From contig CAZNFX010000009.1 in assembly GCA_964572845.1 (NCBI GenBank), positions 124,001 through 188,000 of the forward strand: a stretch of DNA of 64,000 nucleotides, written 5' to 3'. The DNA is from Bin55 sp964572845 (lineage in GTDB: Bacteria; Pseudomonadota; Gammaproteobacteria; Pseudomonadales; Azotimanducaceae). The notes beneath the pieces were generated by a model that ran no database searches, was not told where the DNA came from, and saw nothing but the letters and a program-made list of their open reading frames with translations. This document shows positions 7,968 to 15,896 of the stretch, piece by piece. Made by a program: the position numbers and the translations under genes. Position 1 is the first letter of the stretch, and every line of letters begins with the position of its first letter.

Positions 7968-10900
7968 CTATAGAGTCACTTTCACAGCGAGGTACCAGTA
8001 TCGACCCAACGCATCATAGGATCCTGGAAATACGTTCCCGTTTCCGGAAATTGAGGGTCCAGCCCCGTTGCCCGCAATCGGAGGATCGACATCGAGAATG
8101 TTATTCATACCAGCACGGATCTTTGTTGTCTCATTGAGCGTGTAGACTCCCGCCAAGTCAATGTAGTGCACCGCATCCAACGAAACGCCGCCACCCTCTT
8201 GATCCATTTCGCCGGTATAGCGCCACATGCCCGTTACTACTAGTGGCTCGTACACGGTATCTACCGTAACGCGCAAGTTGTTGCGTATGTTAGGAACAGG
8301 GTGTCCGCATACGCCACCCCATACGCCCAAGCAATCCGACACGGGCGCCGAGGCGAGTTCTTGCTGATCCCACTGCGTCAACAGACCAAATACATTGTGA
8401 ACATCGATGGACCCAATTCTTTCCCACTCAAACGAGTAGTCCACAATAGCGTCTATTCCCGTGACTTCCTCAACTGCCAAGTTGTCGTTCAAAGCAACAA
8501 TGTGCCCGCTCGAAGACACGTCAGATCCAATCCACAAATCCCCGCGAGCCGAACTTCGATTAACCAATTGGCATTGACCGTCGTCTCCGTCCAAGCACTC
8601 GTTGAGAATGAATTCTGGCGTCGAGTTAGAAATTCCCTGTTCAATTCGGACGTTGTAAATGTCAATTGCCATGCTTAGCGATGGCTCAAAGTCGGGATCC
8701 CATACAACTCCAATCGTCAGTGTGTCGGACTCTTCAGGACTGACATCAGGATTGCCGCCCTGCAGGAAGTTGTACTGTCCTGCAGGAGAGTGCTGGATAT
8801 TTCCAAATTGGGAAGCAGTCACGCCACTGCGCTGGCACTCCGCTAGCGTTCGTCCGGCATTGGTCGTACCGTTGGTAACTGGACCACCGCAAGGATCTTC
8901 ATCCATATCGAACAGATTGAATCCCTGAGGCGTGAACAATTCTCGTATGTTCGCTGCACGAACTGCGCGTTGCACGCTTCCCCTGAAGCGAAGCTGATTG
9001 TCAACTGCCCAACTCAATCGCAAACCCCACGTATGAGTCGTGTGTCCAGTTGAATAGTCGGAAAATCTGTAAGCCGATTCAAGCATTACTTCATCCATGT
9101 AGTCCCGACCTTCCATGAGTGGGATGTTGGCTTCGGTGAACAGCTCAGTTACGTCATACTCGCCAGCAACTGGATTTGTCGCTCCTCCTTGTCCTGCGCC
9201 TTCACCATTGCGATAGCCTTCGTCAGGGTCAAACGTCATGCGTTCCGATCGTGTCTCGAATCCCAATACCACGTCTACGCCCCGACTAGAGCTTGGCAGT
9301 TGCCAGCCATACTGCGACATATCTCCCTGAACATAGGCAGAGAACAATTCCTGCTCCGTCGTTCCACGGGCAAATAATGGCAATACCAAGTAGTCGATCA
9401 TGTCTTGAGTCACAGCGCCAGACTCAAATATGTTCCACGGTACGCAACCCGGATCTTGCCCGTTCAGGACGGACCGACACACCACGTTTCCATTTGCATC
9501 CCGAGTAGCATCAAGAGCTCGTATGATCTTTGTCGTACCTAGATCGTTTTGGTAGGTGTTTTCCATGCTAACAACCGACCGCTGAACGAATCCGTCGTAT
9601 CTCCAATATTCATTGATTTCGCCTTGAGATCCTGCAATCATCCTAAAGTTGGTGTGCCTCAGGTCTTGCCGTCGTGGACCACCTTCGACATTGCGACGGC
9701 CGATATAGACATCGATGAAGTCGTCAACACGGTTCTGGCAGAACGCCGAATCCAAATATGCATTCCGTTGGGCATCACTGTCCAATCCCGCAAGTACCAT
9801 GTCGAGTTCGGTTTGCTGTTCCGGCGAGAGTCGACCTTGAGTTAGTAGCTCATACTGCTGATCGCTCAGGAAAGGATTGGAGCAACTCAACGAGCTCGTT
9901 ACAAAGAAGGCACCTGATGGCGCAATCTGTGAAACCGATCGATCATCCATGAACATAAGCTCAACATAGACTTCTGACAGGTCGCTAATGCTGTATGTAC
10001 CAAATGCGCCAAAGGCATATCGTTCGTCAGGTCTTTGAAAATAGTTCAGAGGACCGTAATTGAACAGCGTCCCTGCTCGAGGAACGAACTCCGACCCCTC
10101 AACCTTAAAGTCGAATCCAATTGGTGGTCCAGCGAAGTTGGTAAACCTGCCGTCGGGTATCGTGCTTGATCCCCAGCAACCATCCGCTTCATTGTTGAGT
10201 GCACATGCGCTGTAGTCGCGATTTGCTTGTCTGACTGCCTTAATGTCCCGATACGTCGCATAAAGAGTGATGTTGCCCTGGCCGTCGTCGATATTTCCGC
10301 CCATCAGCAGCGAGGCCTGGGTCATTTGACCATCCGTTACGTTATCACCTGGCAGGTCGAATCCGCTCGAAGAAACGATGTCTTGTATGCCGTCATCGTT
10401 GTTGACGTGACTGTAAGCACTTTGCTGCAAATCAAAAACGATGCCTTCGTTCCAATCTTTAAGTATGAAATTAATGACGCCCGCAACAGCATCAGAACCA
10501 TAGGTGGCAGATGCTCCGCCAGTCAGAATCTCGACACGATCGATCAAAGCACCAGGAATCTGGTTAATGTCCACCGGTGAACCCCCACCGATGGGCGAGC
10601 CTGCTGGCATTCTGCGTCCGTTCATGAGTACCAACGTACGAACACTTCCTAGATTGCGAAGATCTACAGTAGCCGTGCCGGTAGCACCATTTGACTGACC
10701 TGTATTTTGTTTTGACCATACTTGGGGTAAGTTGCGAAGCATGTCTTCAACACGCACAGTTCCTTGATACTCGAACTCGGTGCTTTCAATTTGAACCAAG
10801 GGACTGGAACTATCCAAATCATTCCGCAGAATCCGCGACCCAGTTACGATGATCTCTTCGATTTCTTCATCGGTGTCAGCGCTTTCAGCGTTTTCTTGTG

Positions 10901-11003
10901 CACTTGCTGGCAAATTCATGCCAAGGAGCAACGCACCAGCTAAACCTACTACACTCGTCCAGCGACTAGCGCGGCAAATGTGCAGATGTTCCTTACGTTT
11001 CAT
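7968..11003 (-). CDS. TonB-dependent outer-membrane receptor
   Basis: A 1011-residue outer-membrane receptor. A signal peptide (LAGALLLGMNLPASAQ) is followed by an acidic linker and the TonB-box-like EEIIVTGSRI. The plug domain has VEDMLRNLPQVW, VDLRNLGSVRTLVLMNGRR and IDRVEILTGGASATYGSDAVAGVINFI. The long remainder is a beta barrel ending with an aromatic/hydrophobic strand, LGRYWYLAVKVTL. This IVTGSRI-type receptor class is abundant in Caulobacter-, sphingomonad- and marine gammaproteobacterium-type genomes and imports siderophores, oligosaccharides or other large substrates; the ligand here is unknown. GGAG lies 8 nt before the ATG. A strong terminator follows, and two copies of a GATTGNCAATC palindrome lie 130-200 bp upstream, suggesting regulated expression as a single-gene unit. 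Confidence 0.92.
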   Translation of the reverse strand: MKRKEHLHICRASRWTSVVGLAGALLLGMNLPASAQENAESADTDEEIEEIIVTGSRILRNDLDSSSPLVQIESTEFEYQGTVRVEDMLRNLPQVWSKQNTGQSNGATGTATVDLRNLGSVRTLVLMNGRRMPAGSPIGGGSPVDINQIPGALIDRVEILTGGASATYGSDAVAGVINFILKDWNEGIVFDLQQSAYSHVNNDDGIQDIVSSSGFDLPGDNVTDGQMTQASLLMGGNIDDGQGNITLYATYRDIKAVRQANRDYSACALNNEADGCWGSSTIPDGRFTNFAGPPIGFDFKVEGSEFVPRAGTLFNYGPLNYFQRPDERYAFGAFGTYSISDLSEVYVELMFMDDRSVSQIAPSGAFFVTSSLSCSNPFLSDQQYELLTQGRLSPEQQTELDMVLAGLDSDAQRNAYLDSAFCQNRVDDFIDVYIGRRNVEGGPRRQDLRHTNFRMIAGSQGEINEYWRYDGFVQRSVVSMENTYQNDLGTTKIIRALDATRDANGNVVCRSVLNGQDPGCVPWNIFESGAVTQDMIDYLVLPLFARGTTEQELFSAYVQGDMSQYGWQLPSSSRGVDVVLGFETRSERMTFDPDEGYRNGEGAGQGGATNPVAGEYDVTELFTEANIPLMEGRDYMDEVMLESAYRFSDYSTGHTTHTWGLRLSWAVDNQLRFRGSVQRAVRAANIRELFTPQGFNLFDMDEDPCGGPVTNGTTNAGRTLAECQRSGVTASQFGNIQHSPAGQYNFLQGGNPDVSPEESDTLTIGVVWDPDFEPSLSMAIDIYNVRIEQGISNSTPEFILNECLDGDDGQCQLVNRSSARGDLWIGSDVSSSGHIVALNDNLAVEEVTGIDAIVDYSFEWERIGSIDVHNVFGLLTQWDQQELASAPVSDCLGVWGGVCGHPVPNIRNNLRVTVDTVYEPLVVTGMWRYTGEMDQEGGGVSLDAVHYIDLAGVYTLNETTKIRAGMNNILDVDPPIAGNGAGPSISGNGNVFPGSYDALGRYWYLAVKVTL

Positions 11004-11538
11004 GGGGAAACTCCAAATGTGTTGTGTTTCTTCTACTCCGTCGTTTCGTGTAGAAGCCTCGTCTAAGACATTGGACTGGAGATTTATTCATGTGTTCTCC
11101 ACTATTCGTTTATTTTATTCATAGAATGTTGATTGCCAATCCAATCCGCAATCACTGTTCATCAATTCTGCAATCGTTAACTGTCGCTTGATTGTCAATC
11201 GTCTTTCGGGTCTACATATGTCAAATGACTCTTGACGTATTATTCATGTTTATCCAAGCTTGAAGTAAGCCATTTTTTGTGGCGATGGGCTATTTACCGT
11301 AATTCTCGACCCTCGGCACGTCGCTTGAATCAATTGTCAGCTTGTACGAAAAACAGGCGTTCTCGATACTTGCAGTCCCACAACCGTGGCCTAAGAGGTC
11401 CACTAATCAAAGTGCCGCAACGAGTTGAATTACACTGCAATGAGTGTTTCAATCATGCATAATCAATCCTTGTACTGCAATAGTGAACATATTATGCGAC
11501 AGTGGGCTAGTCTCCCTGGCCGTTAAGACAACGAAAAA
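11004..11538. other. Intergenic region between divergent genes
   Basis: 535 bp without a convincing gene. It is AT-rich near the TonB receptor start and holds two copies of the dyad GATTGNCAATC (11131-11141 and 11190-11200), with further isolated CAATC/GATTG half sites between them. The part next to the DUF2332 gene shows no recognisable ribosome-binding site or strong promoter. Short open frames here lack initiation signals and recognisable protein composition. Confidence 0.6.
11131..11200. promoter_or_regulatory. Paired GATTGNCAATC dyads, putative operator
   Basis: GATTGCCAATC at 11131-11141 and GATTGTCAATC at 11190-11200 are identical 5-bp inverted repeats around one base, with starts 59 bp apart (between five and six helical turns). 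Extra half sites lie between them. Their position upstream of the TonB receptor start suggests binding of a dimeric regulator; the regulator is unknown. Confidence 0.4.
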
Positions 11539-12627
11539 ATGTGCACCAGTCGAGACTTTGTGCTGCTAAGCAGTGTCTTTAAGAAGTTTGCGGAATATGA
11601 GGCGACAGAGCTTGCATCGCCCATGTATGCAGAACTAGCCAGTACGGTGTCGAGCTCGTCCGAATTGCTCGAGATTGCTAGTCATTGCTCTAATCTGCAA
11701 CCAGTTCCTAATCTACTCTTTGCATCAGTTCAGTTCTTGCTCATTTCGGGGACTCAGCATCCACTTCGCAGCTACTTCCCAATGCTGGCGCAGCACAAGC
11801 TTGACAATAGACCGGTGTCTGCAGTGTTTCGTGATTTCTGCTTGGAGCATCGCGGAGCCATCATCGACTTGATGCAAAAGCGTAGAGTCCAATCTAACGT
11901 TGTTAGTCGGTGTGCTTGTCTGCTCCCCGCATTCTCCAAAATCAGTCAAGAAACAGCTAATGCACCTTTGTTCTTGATTGATCTTGGCGCAAGTGCGGGC
12001 TTAAATCTAAATTTCCATCGATATAGCTATACCTATACTCGTGAAGGAAATACGGAATTGACGTGGGGAAAACACCGTTCAAGTGTTCGTATCAACACTG
12101 AACTCCGTGGAAATCACATCCCTCACTTGAAAGCTAGCATCGAACTAGGTGACCGTGTTGGCATTGACCTAGCGCCTATTGAATTGGACAATCACGATTC
12201 CGTAAATTGGCTTCGTGCTCTTGTTTGGCCAGAGCACGTCGAGCACCGCGGTCGACTAGACGCTGCAATCACGGAATTCAAGCAATTTCCTGCGTCCATT
12301 CTTGCTGGGGATGTCGTTGAGAGGTTACCCGAGGCTATTGGACGGGCTCCGGCTAACCAAGCGATAACCATATACACAACAATTTCAGCCTACCAGTTTC
12401 CGAGTTCGACTCGACATGCGCTAGATCTGCTAATTGTAGAATTCAGTCAGTATCGACCCATTCATTGGGTAACACTGGAAAGCAATGGAAGTGGTCAATA
12501 CGAGCTCGCAATGATGCGCTACCAACTTGGACGCAAGGTGGAGAGCGAGTTACTGGCAAGAGCTTCGCCACACGGGCTATGGTTGGAGTGGCTGTCAAGC
12601 GAAGACGACATCGATCCATCACTCTAA
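11539..12627 (+). CDS. DUF2332 family protein
   Basis: A 362-residue protein of the DUF2332 family (PF10094), which has no established function. Family features visible here are an N-terminal helical region with SPMYAELA, the segment FRDFCLEHRGAIIDLMQKRRVQSN, and the glycine-rich LIDLGASAGLNLNFHRYSY. That last motif resembles the nucleotide-binding loop of Rossmann-type methyltransferases. The rest is a mixed alpha/beta region containing VGIDLAPIEL and IHWVTLESNG. The start ATG has no obvious Shine-Dalgarno sequence. The gene is followed 24 bp later by the 3' end of the convergent tRNA pair. An SAM-dependent activity is only a guess from the glycine motif. Confidence 0.75.
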   Translation: MCTSRDFVLLSSVFKKFAEYEATELASPMYAELASTVSSSSELLEIASHCSNLQPVPNLLFASVQFLLISGTQHPLRSYFPMLAQHKLDNRPVSAVFRDFCLEHRGAIIDLMQKRRVQSNVVSRCACLLPAFSKISQETANAPLFLIDLGASAGLNLNFHRYSYTYTREGNTELTWGKHRSSVRINTELRGNHIPHLKASIELGDRVGIDLAPIELDNHDSVNWLRALVWPEHVEHRGRLDAAITEFKQFPASILAGDVVERLPEAIGRAPANQAITIYTTISAYQFPSSTRHALDLLIVEFSQYRPIHWVTLESNGSGQYELAMMRYQLGRKVESELLARASPHGLWLEWLSSEDDIDPSL

Positions 12628-12651
12628 GAGCACACTCTCAATAACGTGAAA

Positions 12652-12729
12652 TGGCGGAGCGGACGGGACTCGAACCCGCGACCCCTAGCGTGACAGGCTA
12701 GTATTCTAAACCGACTGAACTACCGCTCC
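12652..12729 (-). tRNA. tRNA-Asp (GTC)
   Basis: On the minus strand the sequence folds as a complete cloverleaf. The acceptor arm GGAGCGG pairs with CCGCTCC, the anticodon arm CTAGC-CTGTCAC-GCTAG carries anticodon GTC, and the T arm is GCGGG-TTCGAGT-CCCGT. A G discriminator and an encoded CCA end follow. It strongly resembles proteobacterial tRNA-Asp and lies 16 bp downstream of tRNA-Val in the same transcript direction. Confidence 0.97.
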
Positions 12730-12745
12730 GCGATGCAGTGATGCG

Positions 12746-12822
12746 TGGTGGGTGTTGTAGGGATCGAACCTACGACCTATGGCTTGTAAGGCCATCGCTC
12801 TCCCGAACTGAGCTAAACACCC
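12746..12822 (-). tRNA. tRNA-Val (TAC)
   Basis: On the minus strand the acceptor arm GGGTGTT pairs with AACACCC. The anticodon arm GATGG-CCTTACAA-GCCAT holds anticodon TAC, the T arm contains GTTCGATCC, and A plus an encoded CCA close the 3' end. It is the first gene of a two-gene tRNA unit with tRNA-Asp, a common gammaproteobacterial arrangement. Confidence 0.97.
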
Positions 12823-12924
12823 TCCTCGACTCGACTCGATTGCCACCTCGTCCATCCATGAACCTCTGAGACAGTGGAACAGGACTGAAGTTCGAACCAA
12901 GAATTCAAGGTCTATTACACCACC

Positions 12925-12930
12925 ATTATA
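12925..12930 (-). promoter_or_regulatory. Candidate -10 box of the tRNA operon
   Basis: Minus-strand TATAAT about 100 bp upstream of tRNA-Val. The matching -35 region is poor (TTGGGA with only 14 bp spacing), so this is a weak call based on the perfect -10 hexamer and position. Confidence 0.3.
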
Positions 12931-13050
12931 TGGATTGCGCTGGTTCCCAACTGTCTACAACATGGCTTCTCAAAAAGACCAATGACGTCAATACTCCCGC
13001 CCGTCAAATTGCTAATATGCGTTTTTCCGAATTATCAGAGCGAGTTGCGG

Positions 13051-13755
13051 ATGTCGAAAATCGATGAAACACTATTGAATCAACTACGTGAACTAGACAC
13101 TCCTACCGTCTGCAATGCCTTGGAGGCCGTGGCTCCCAATAGACGTGGATTCGGCTACACGACCGAGCCGCTGGTCTGTACTAAGCCTGAACTTGGCAGC
13201 ATGGTGGGATTCGCAAGGACTGCCACAATCAGGGCGCGAGAGCCTTCCTCGATTCGGGGTGCCGAAGCGAGACAAATGAGTCAAGGGTATTACGCCTACA
13301 TAGATGGCGGACCGAAGCCCTCGATTGTTGTAATCCAAGACCTTGACGATGAATCAAAGGGATACGGCGCATTTTGGGGAGAAGTGAACAGCAATATTCA
13401 CTTTGGACTAGGTTGCTTGGGGGTAATCACCGATGGAAGCGTTAGGGACGTGCCGGATGCTGCTGCGGGATTCCAAATGATGGCGGACCGCATCGGACCG
13501 TCGCATGCATTTGTACATGTAGTTGGATATGCGGAGAGCGTTAATGTTGCGGGCATGGATGTGAGCGACGGCGATTTGGTACACGCCGATCAGCACGGGG
13601 CTGTCGTTATTCCTCTGGAGGCTGCTAGCGATGTCCCTGCGGCCGCTGCCCGTATTGCACGTGTTGAAGGTGTTGTTATAGAGGCGTCCCAGCAACCGGG
13701 ATTCGACTTTGAGGCGCTGAAACGTGCATGGGGTAAGCAAGCAGAAGTCCACTGA
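13051..13755 (+). CDS. RraA-like protein (HMG/CHA aldolase family)
   Basis: A 234-residue protein of the RraA/dimethylmenaquinone methyltransferase-like fold (PF03737). Some members are 4-hydroxy-4-methyl-2-oxoglutarate aldolases or oxaloacetate decarboxylases, and others (E. coli RraA) bind RNase E. Key features are LRELDTPTVCNALEAV at the N terminus, the glycine-rich GLGCLGVITDGSVRDVPDAA with the Arg-Asp pair of the metal/substrate site, and VSDGDLVHADQHGAVVIPLEAA. Conservation of the GxxxDGxxRD motif favours an aldolase or decarboxylase over an RNase E inhibitor. I chose the ATG at 13051, in front of the conserved helix; an upstream start at 12982 adds 23 residues that do not fit. It is followed after one base by the thioredoxin-fold fusion gene, so the two are probably translationally coupled. 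Confidence 0.8.
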   Translation: MSKIDETLLNQLRELDTPTVCNALEAVAPNRRGFGYTTEPLVCTKPELGSMVGFARTATIRAREPSSIRGAEARQMSQGYYAYIDGGPKPSIVVIQDLDDESKGYGAFWGEVNSNIHFGLGCLGVITDGSVRDVPDAAAGFQMMADRIGPSHAFVHVVGYAESVNVAGMDVSDGDLVHADQHGAVVIPLEAASDVPAAAARIARVEGVVIEASQQPGFDFEALKRAWGKQAEVH

Positions 13756-13756
13756 A

Positions 13757-15319
13757 ATGGGTCGGCAAGCTCTACCCGCCTTCCTATTGGAAGATCTTTC
13801 CGGCAACAAACACTCGTTTCCATCAGGAAATGAGACTCTGCTTTGCTTCCTAAAGGAAGACTGCCCGACTTGCAATCTTGTATTTCCTGTAATTAACGCA
13901 ATAGCAGATTCAAATGCAGCCCGAGTGTATGCACTTGGGCAAACTTTCAAGGGTAATCAAATACTTAAGGAACGCTACAATCCCGTAGCCACTATACTTG
14001 ACGACACAATACTCAAAGTGTCTTTTGCATATGAAGTAGAAACGGTGCCACTCGTGATATTGAGCGACCGTGGGGGAATCGAAACCGATCGGCTAGTTGG
14101 GTTCGATCGTGCTGAATGGCAAGAGTTCTTTTCAAATCACTTTCCAGAGATTGAAATCGCATGGGACGACATGCCGAAATGGCAGCCTGGATGTGGGTCT
14201 CTAACTCAAGACCCAATAATCGGCCAACGTCTTCGTGCTGAATCTGAAAACAGTCCTATTCGCGCAAGGCGGATTGAAATTGGCGTACACGACGATGTGC
14301 ACGAGTTCATGTTTGATCAGGGCTTTACAGACGGACTGCCCGTGGTTCCTCCTACACCGGAACGAGTGTTCAGAATGCTTCAAGGCACACGGCGCGACGC
14401 TCAAGAGATCGTTGCCACAGTACCTCCAAATCTAGCTCCAGCATCAGTTGAGAAAATCGCTATAAATGCCGTTCTAGCAGGATGTAAATCTGAATATTTG
14501 CCAGTTGTGATAGCTGCTCTTGAAGCAGTTTGCTCTGAAGAATTCAACGGACACGGTGTCTTTGCCACGACCATGGGGGCTTCTCCCGTTATGATCGTAA
14601 ATGGACCAATCCGACACAAGCTCAACATGCAGATGGGCATGTCCGCTCTGGGTCAGGGAAACCGAGCAAACGCCGCCATTGGGCGTGCATTAAGACTCGC
14701 CGTTAGAAATATCGGCGGCGCACAGCCAGGTGGTACGGAGAGATCGACGTTCGGCAGTCCAATGAAAATCACGATGTGCTTTGCCGAGTGGGAGGAACGC
14801 AGCCCGTGGATGCCGTTGCATGTCGAACGCGGATTTGACGCAGACGAATCGGTCGTCACGGTGTTTGCTATGTCAGGCGGTCCCACGCTGATAGTGGACC
14901 AGTCTTCGCACCAAGGAAAGCAATTGGCCAATAGTTTTGGACAGTCTCTACGAGCCCAACATCACGTTAGATCTCATCGAAGCGGCGATGCACTGCTAGT
15001 GGTCAGCCCTGAACATGCTGACACATTCGAAAACGATGCTTGGACTAAGGAGAGGATTCGTGACCAAATCCAAGCTACAACCTCCGTTCCCCTACGGGAA
15101 CTGATTGAAAACGATGAGCACGCTGTTGGGATCCCTCGTAGCCGGGCCTCAGATCTAACCGACGATCAACTAAACCAACCCGTTCCAAAATTTGCGTCTG
15201 CGGACAATGTCCACATTGTGGTCGCCGGGTCGGAAGCAGGAATGTTCACAGCTGCATTCCACGGTTGGGCAAGTGGTTCTATGGGGTCCATCCCTACATC
15301 CCAGAAAATAGAGGACTAA
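13757..15319 (+). CDS. Thioredoxin-fold fusion protein, partner of UGSC selenoprotein
   Basis: A 520-residue two-part protein. Residues 1-150 are a thioredoxin/peroxiredoxin-like domain with the redox pair CPTC (C36, C39) in LLCFLKEDCPTCNLVF and a cis-proline-like VETVPLVILS. Residues from about 190 form a second domain starting DDVHEFMFDQGFTDGLPVVPP. It contains PPNLAPASVEKIAINAVLAGC and YLPVVIAALEAVC, and a glycine-rich VNGPIRHKLNMQMGMSALGQG region whose function I do not know. The gene lies one base after the RraA-like stop codon and 58 bp ahead of the UGSC selenoprotein gene. The context suggests that the CPTC domain reduces, or exchanges disulfides/selenenylsulfides with, the selenoprotein; this is inference. 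The ATG at 13757 is preferred over one at 13724 that overlaps the previous gene. Confidence 0.75.
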   Translation: MGRQALPAFLLEDLSGNKHSFPSGNETLLCFLKEDCPTCNLVFPVINAIADSNAARVYALGQTFKGNQILKERYNPVATILDDTILKVSFAYEVETVPLVILSDRGGIETDRLVGFDRAEWQEFFSNHFPEIEIAWDDMPKWQPGCGSLTQDPIIGQRLRAESENSPIRARRIEIGVHDDVHEFMFDQGFTDGLPVVPPTPERVFRMLQGTRRDAQEIVATVPPNLAPASVEKIAINAVLAGCKSEYLPVVIAALEAVCSEEFNGHGVFATTMGASPVMIVNGPIRHKLNMQMGMSALGQGNRANAAIGRALRLAVRNIGGAQPGGTERSTFGSPMKITMCFAEWEERSPWMPLHVERGFDADESVVTVFAMSGGPTLIVDQSSHQGKQLANSFGQSLRAQHHVRSHRSGDALLVVSPEHADTFENDAWTKERIRDQIQATTSVPLRELIENDEHAVGIPRSRASDLTDDQLNQPVPKFASADNVHIVVAGSEAGMFTAAFHGWASGSMGSIPTSQKIED

Positions 15320-15377
15320 CTTGTTCTGATTGTCGTTCAACATGTATGATTAGCGGTATTGACAGAGGAATACACCC

Positions 15378-15896
15378 ATGACGACTATTCTTGATCCCAC
15401 GGATGAACGTACACCAGTAGTTCGCACGGTGTCCCCGCGACCAAATAAGCTCACTGGTCGCATCGCGTTGCTAGATATCGCCAAACCGAGAGGGAATGTC
15501 TTGCTCGACAGGCTGGAGGAACTACTAAGCGAACGCCATCCTACACTAGAAATATCACGATACTCCAAGCCCACTTTTACCAAACCTGCACCCTCCGAGT
15601 TGAGGGAGAAAATTCAAAACGACTGCGACTTGGTTGTTGAAGCTCTAGCGGATTGAGGATCCTGTACCACGTGCAGTTTGCATGACACGGTATGGTTTGA
15701 AATCCAAGGTACACCGGCTGTCAGTATTGCCTCGTCGGAGTTCAAGAGTGCGGCTGAAACCCAAGCTCAGGCCCTTGGTATGGAGGATGCTAAATGTGTA
15801 TTCGTACCACATCCGATTCAGGGAACATCGGACAAAGAAATGAAGACGAAGGCTGAATTTTGCTTTGAAGCCATTGTGAACGCCCTCACGTCCTAG
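15378..15896 (+). CDS. UGSC-family selenoprotein with in-frame UGA (selenocysteine)
   Basis: Read through the TGA at 15654-15656, this is one 172-residue protein with selenocysteine at position 93 in the motif U-G-S-C-T-T-C. A UGSC-motif selenoprotein family is known from marine metagenomes and has cysteine-containing relatives. The upstream half (TGRIALLDIAKPRGNVLLDR) ends DLVVEALAD right before the TGA. The downstream half (HDTVWFEIQGTPAVSIASSEF, then AQALGM and VFVPHPIQG) continues in the same frame to a TAG. A good ribosome-binding site AGAGGA precedes the ATG. A SECIS-like hairpin sits 14-37 nt after the TGA. The UxxCxxC motif suggests a redox role with the CPTC protein encoded upstream. 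Treating the TGA as a stop would leave a 92-residue fragment and an unexplained conserved tail. Confidence 0.85.
15657..15693 (+). promoter_or_regulatory. Bacterial SECIS-like hairpin
   Basis: Directly after the in-frame TGA, CGTGCA (15670-15675) pairs with TGCATG (15679-15684) around a GTT apical loop. A lower stem GTACC/GGTAT (15664-15668/15689-15693) is separated from it by an asymmetric bulge. The loop guanine lies 20 nt downstream of the TGA, the spacing expected for bacterial SECIS elements. The UGCA-loop-UGCA apex resembles that of E. coli fdhF. It would recruit SelB with Sec-tRNA. Confidence 0.7.

Noticed and set aside
13408..13950. 180-codon minus-strand open frame
   Set aside because: It is antisense to the RraA-like and thioredoxin-fusion genes and has no recognisable domain.
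15378..15656. Reading the 92-codon frame as a complete gene or a pseudogene broken by TGA
   Set aside because: The frame continues after the TGA with conserved-looking G-S-C-T-T-C and no other disruption, and a SECIS-like hairpin sits at the right distance; a selenocysteine codon explains all of this better.
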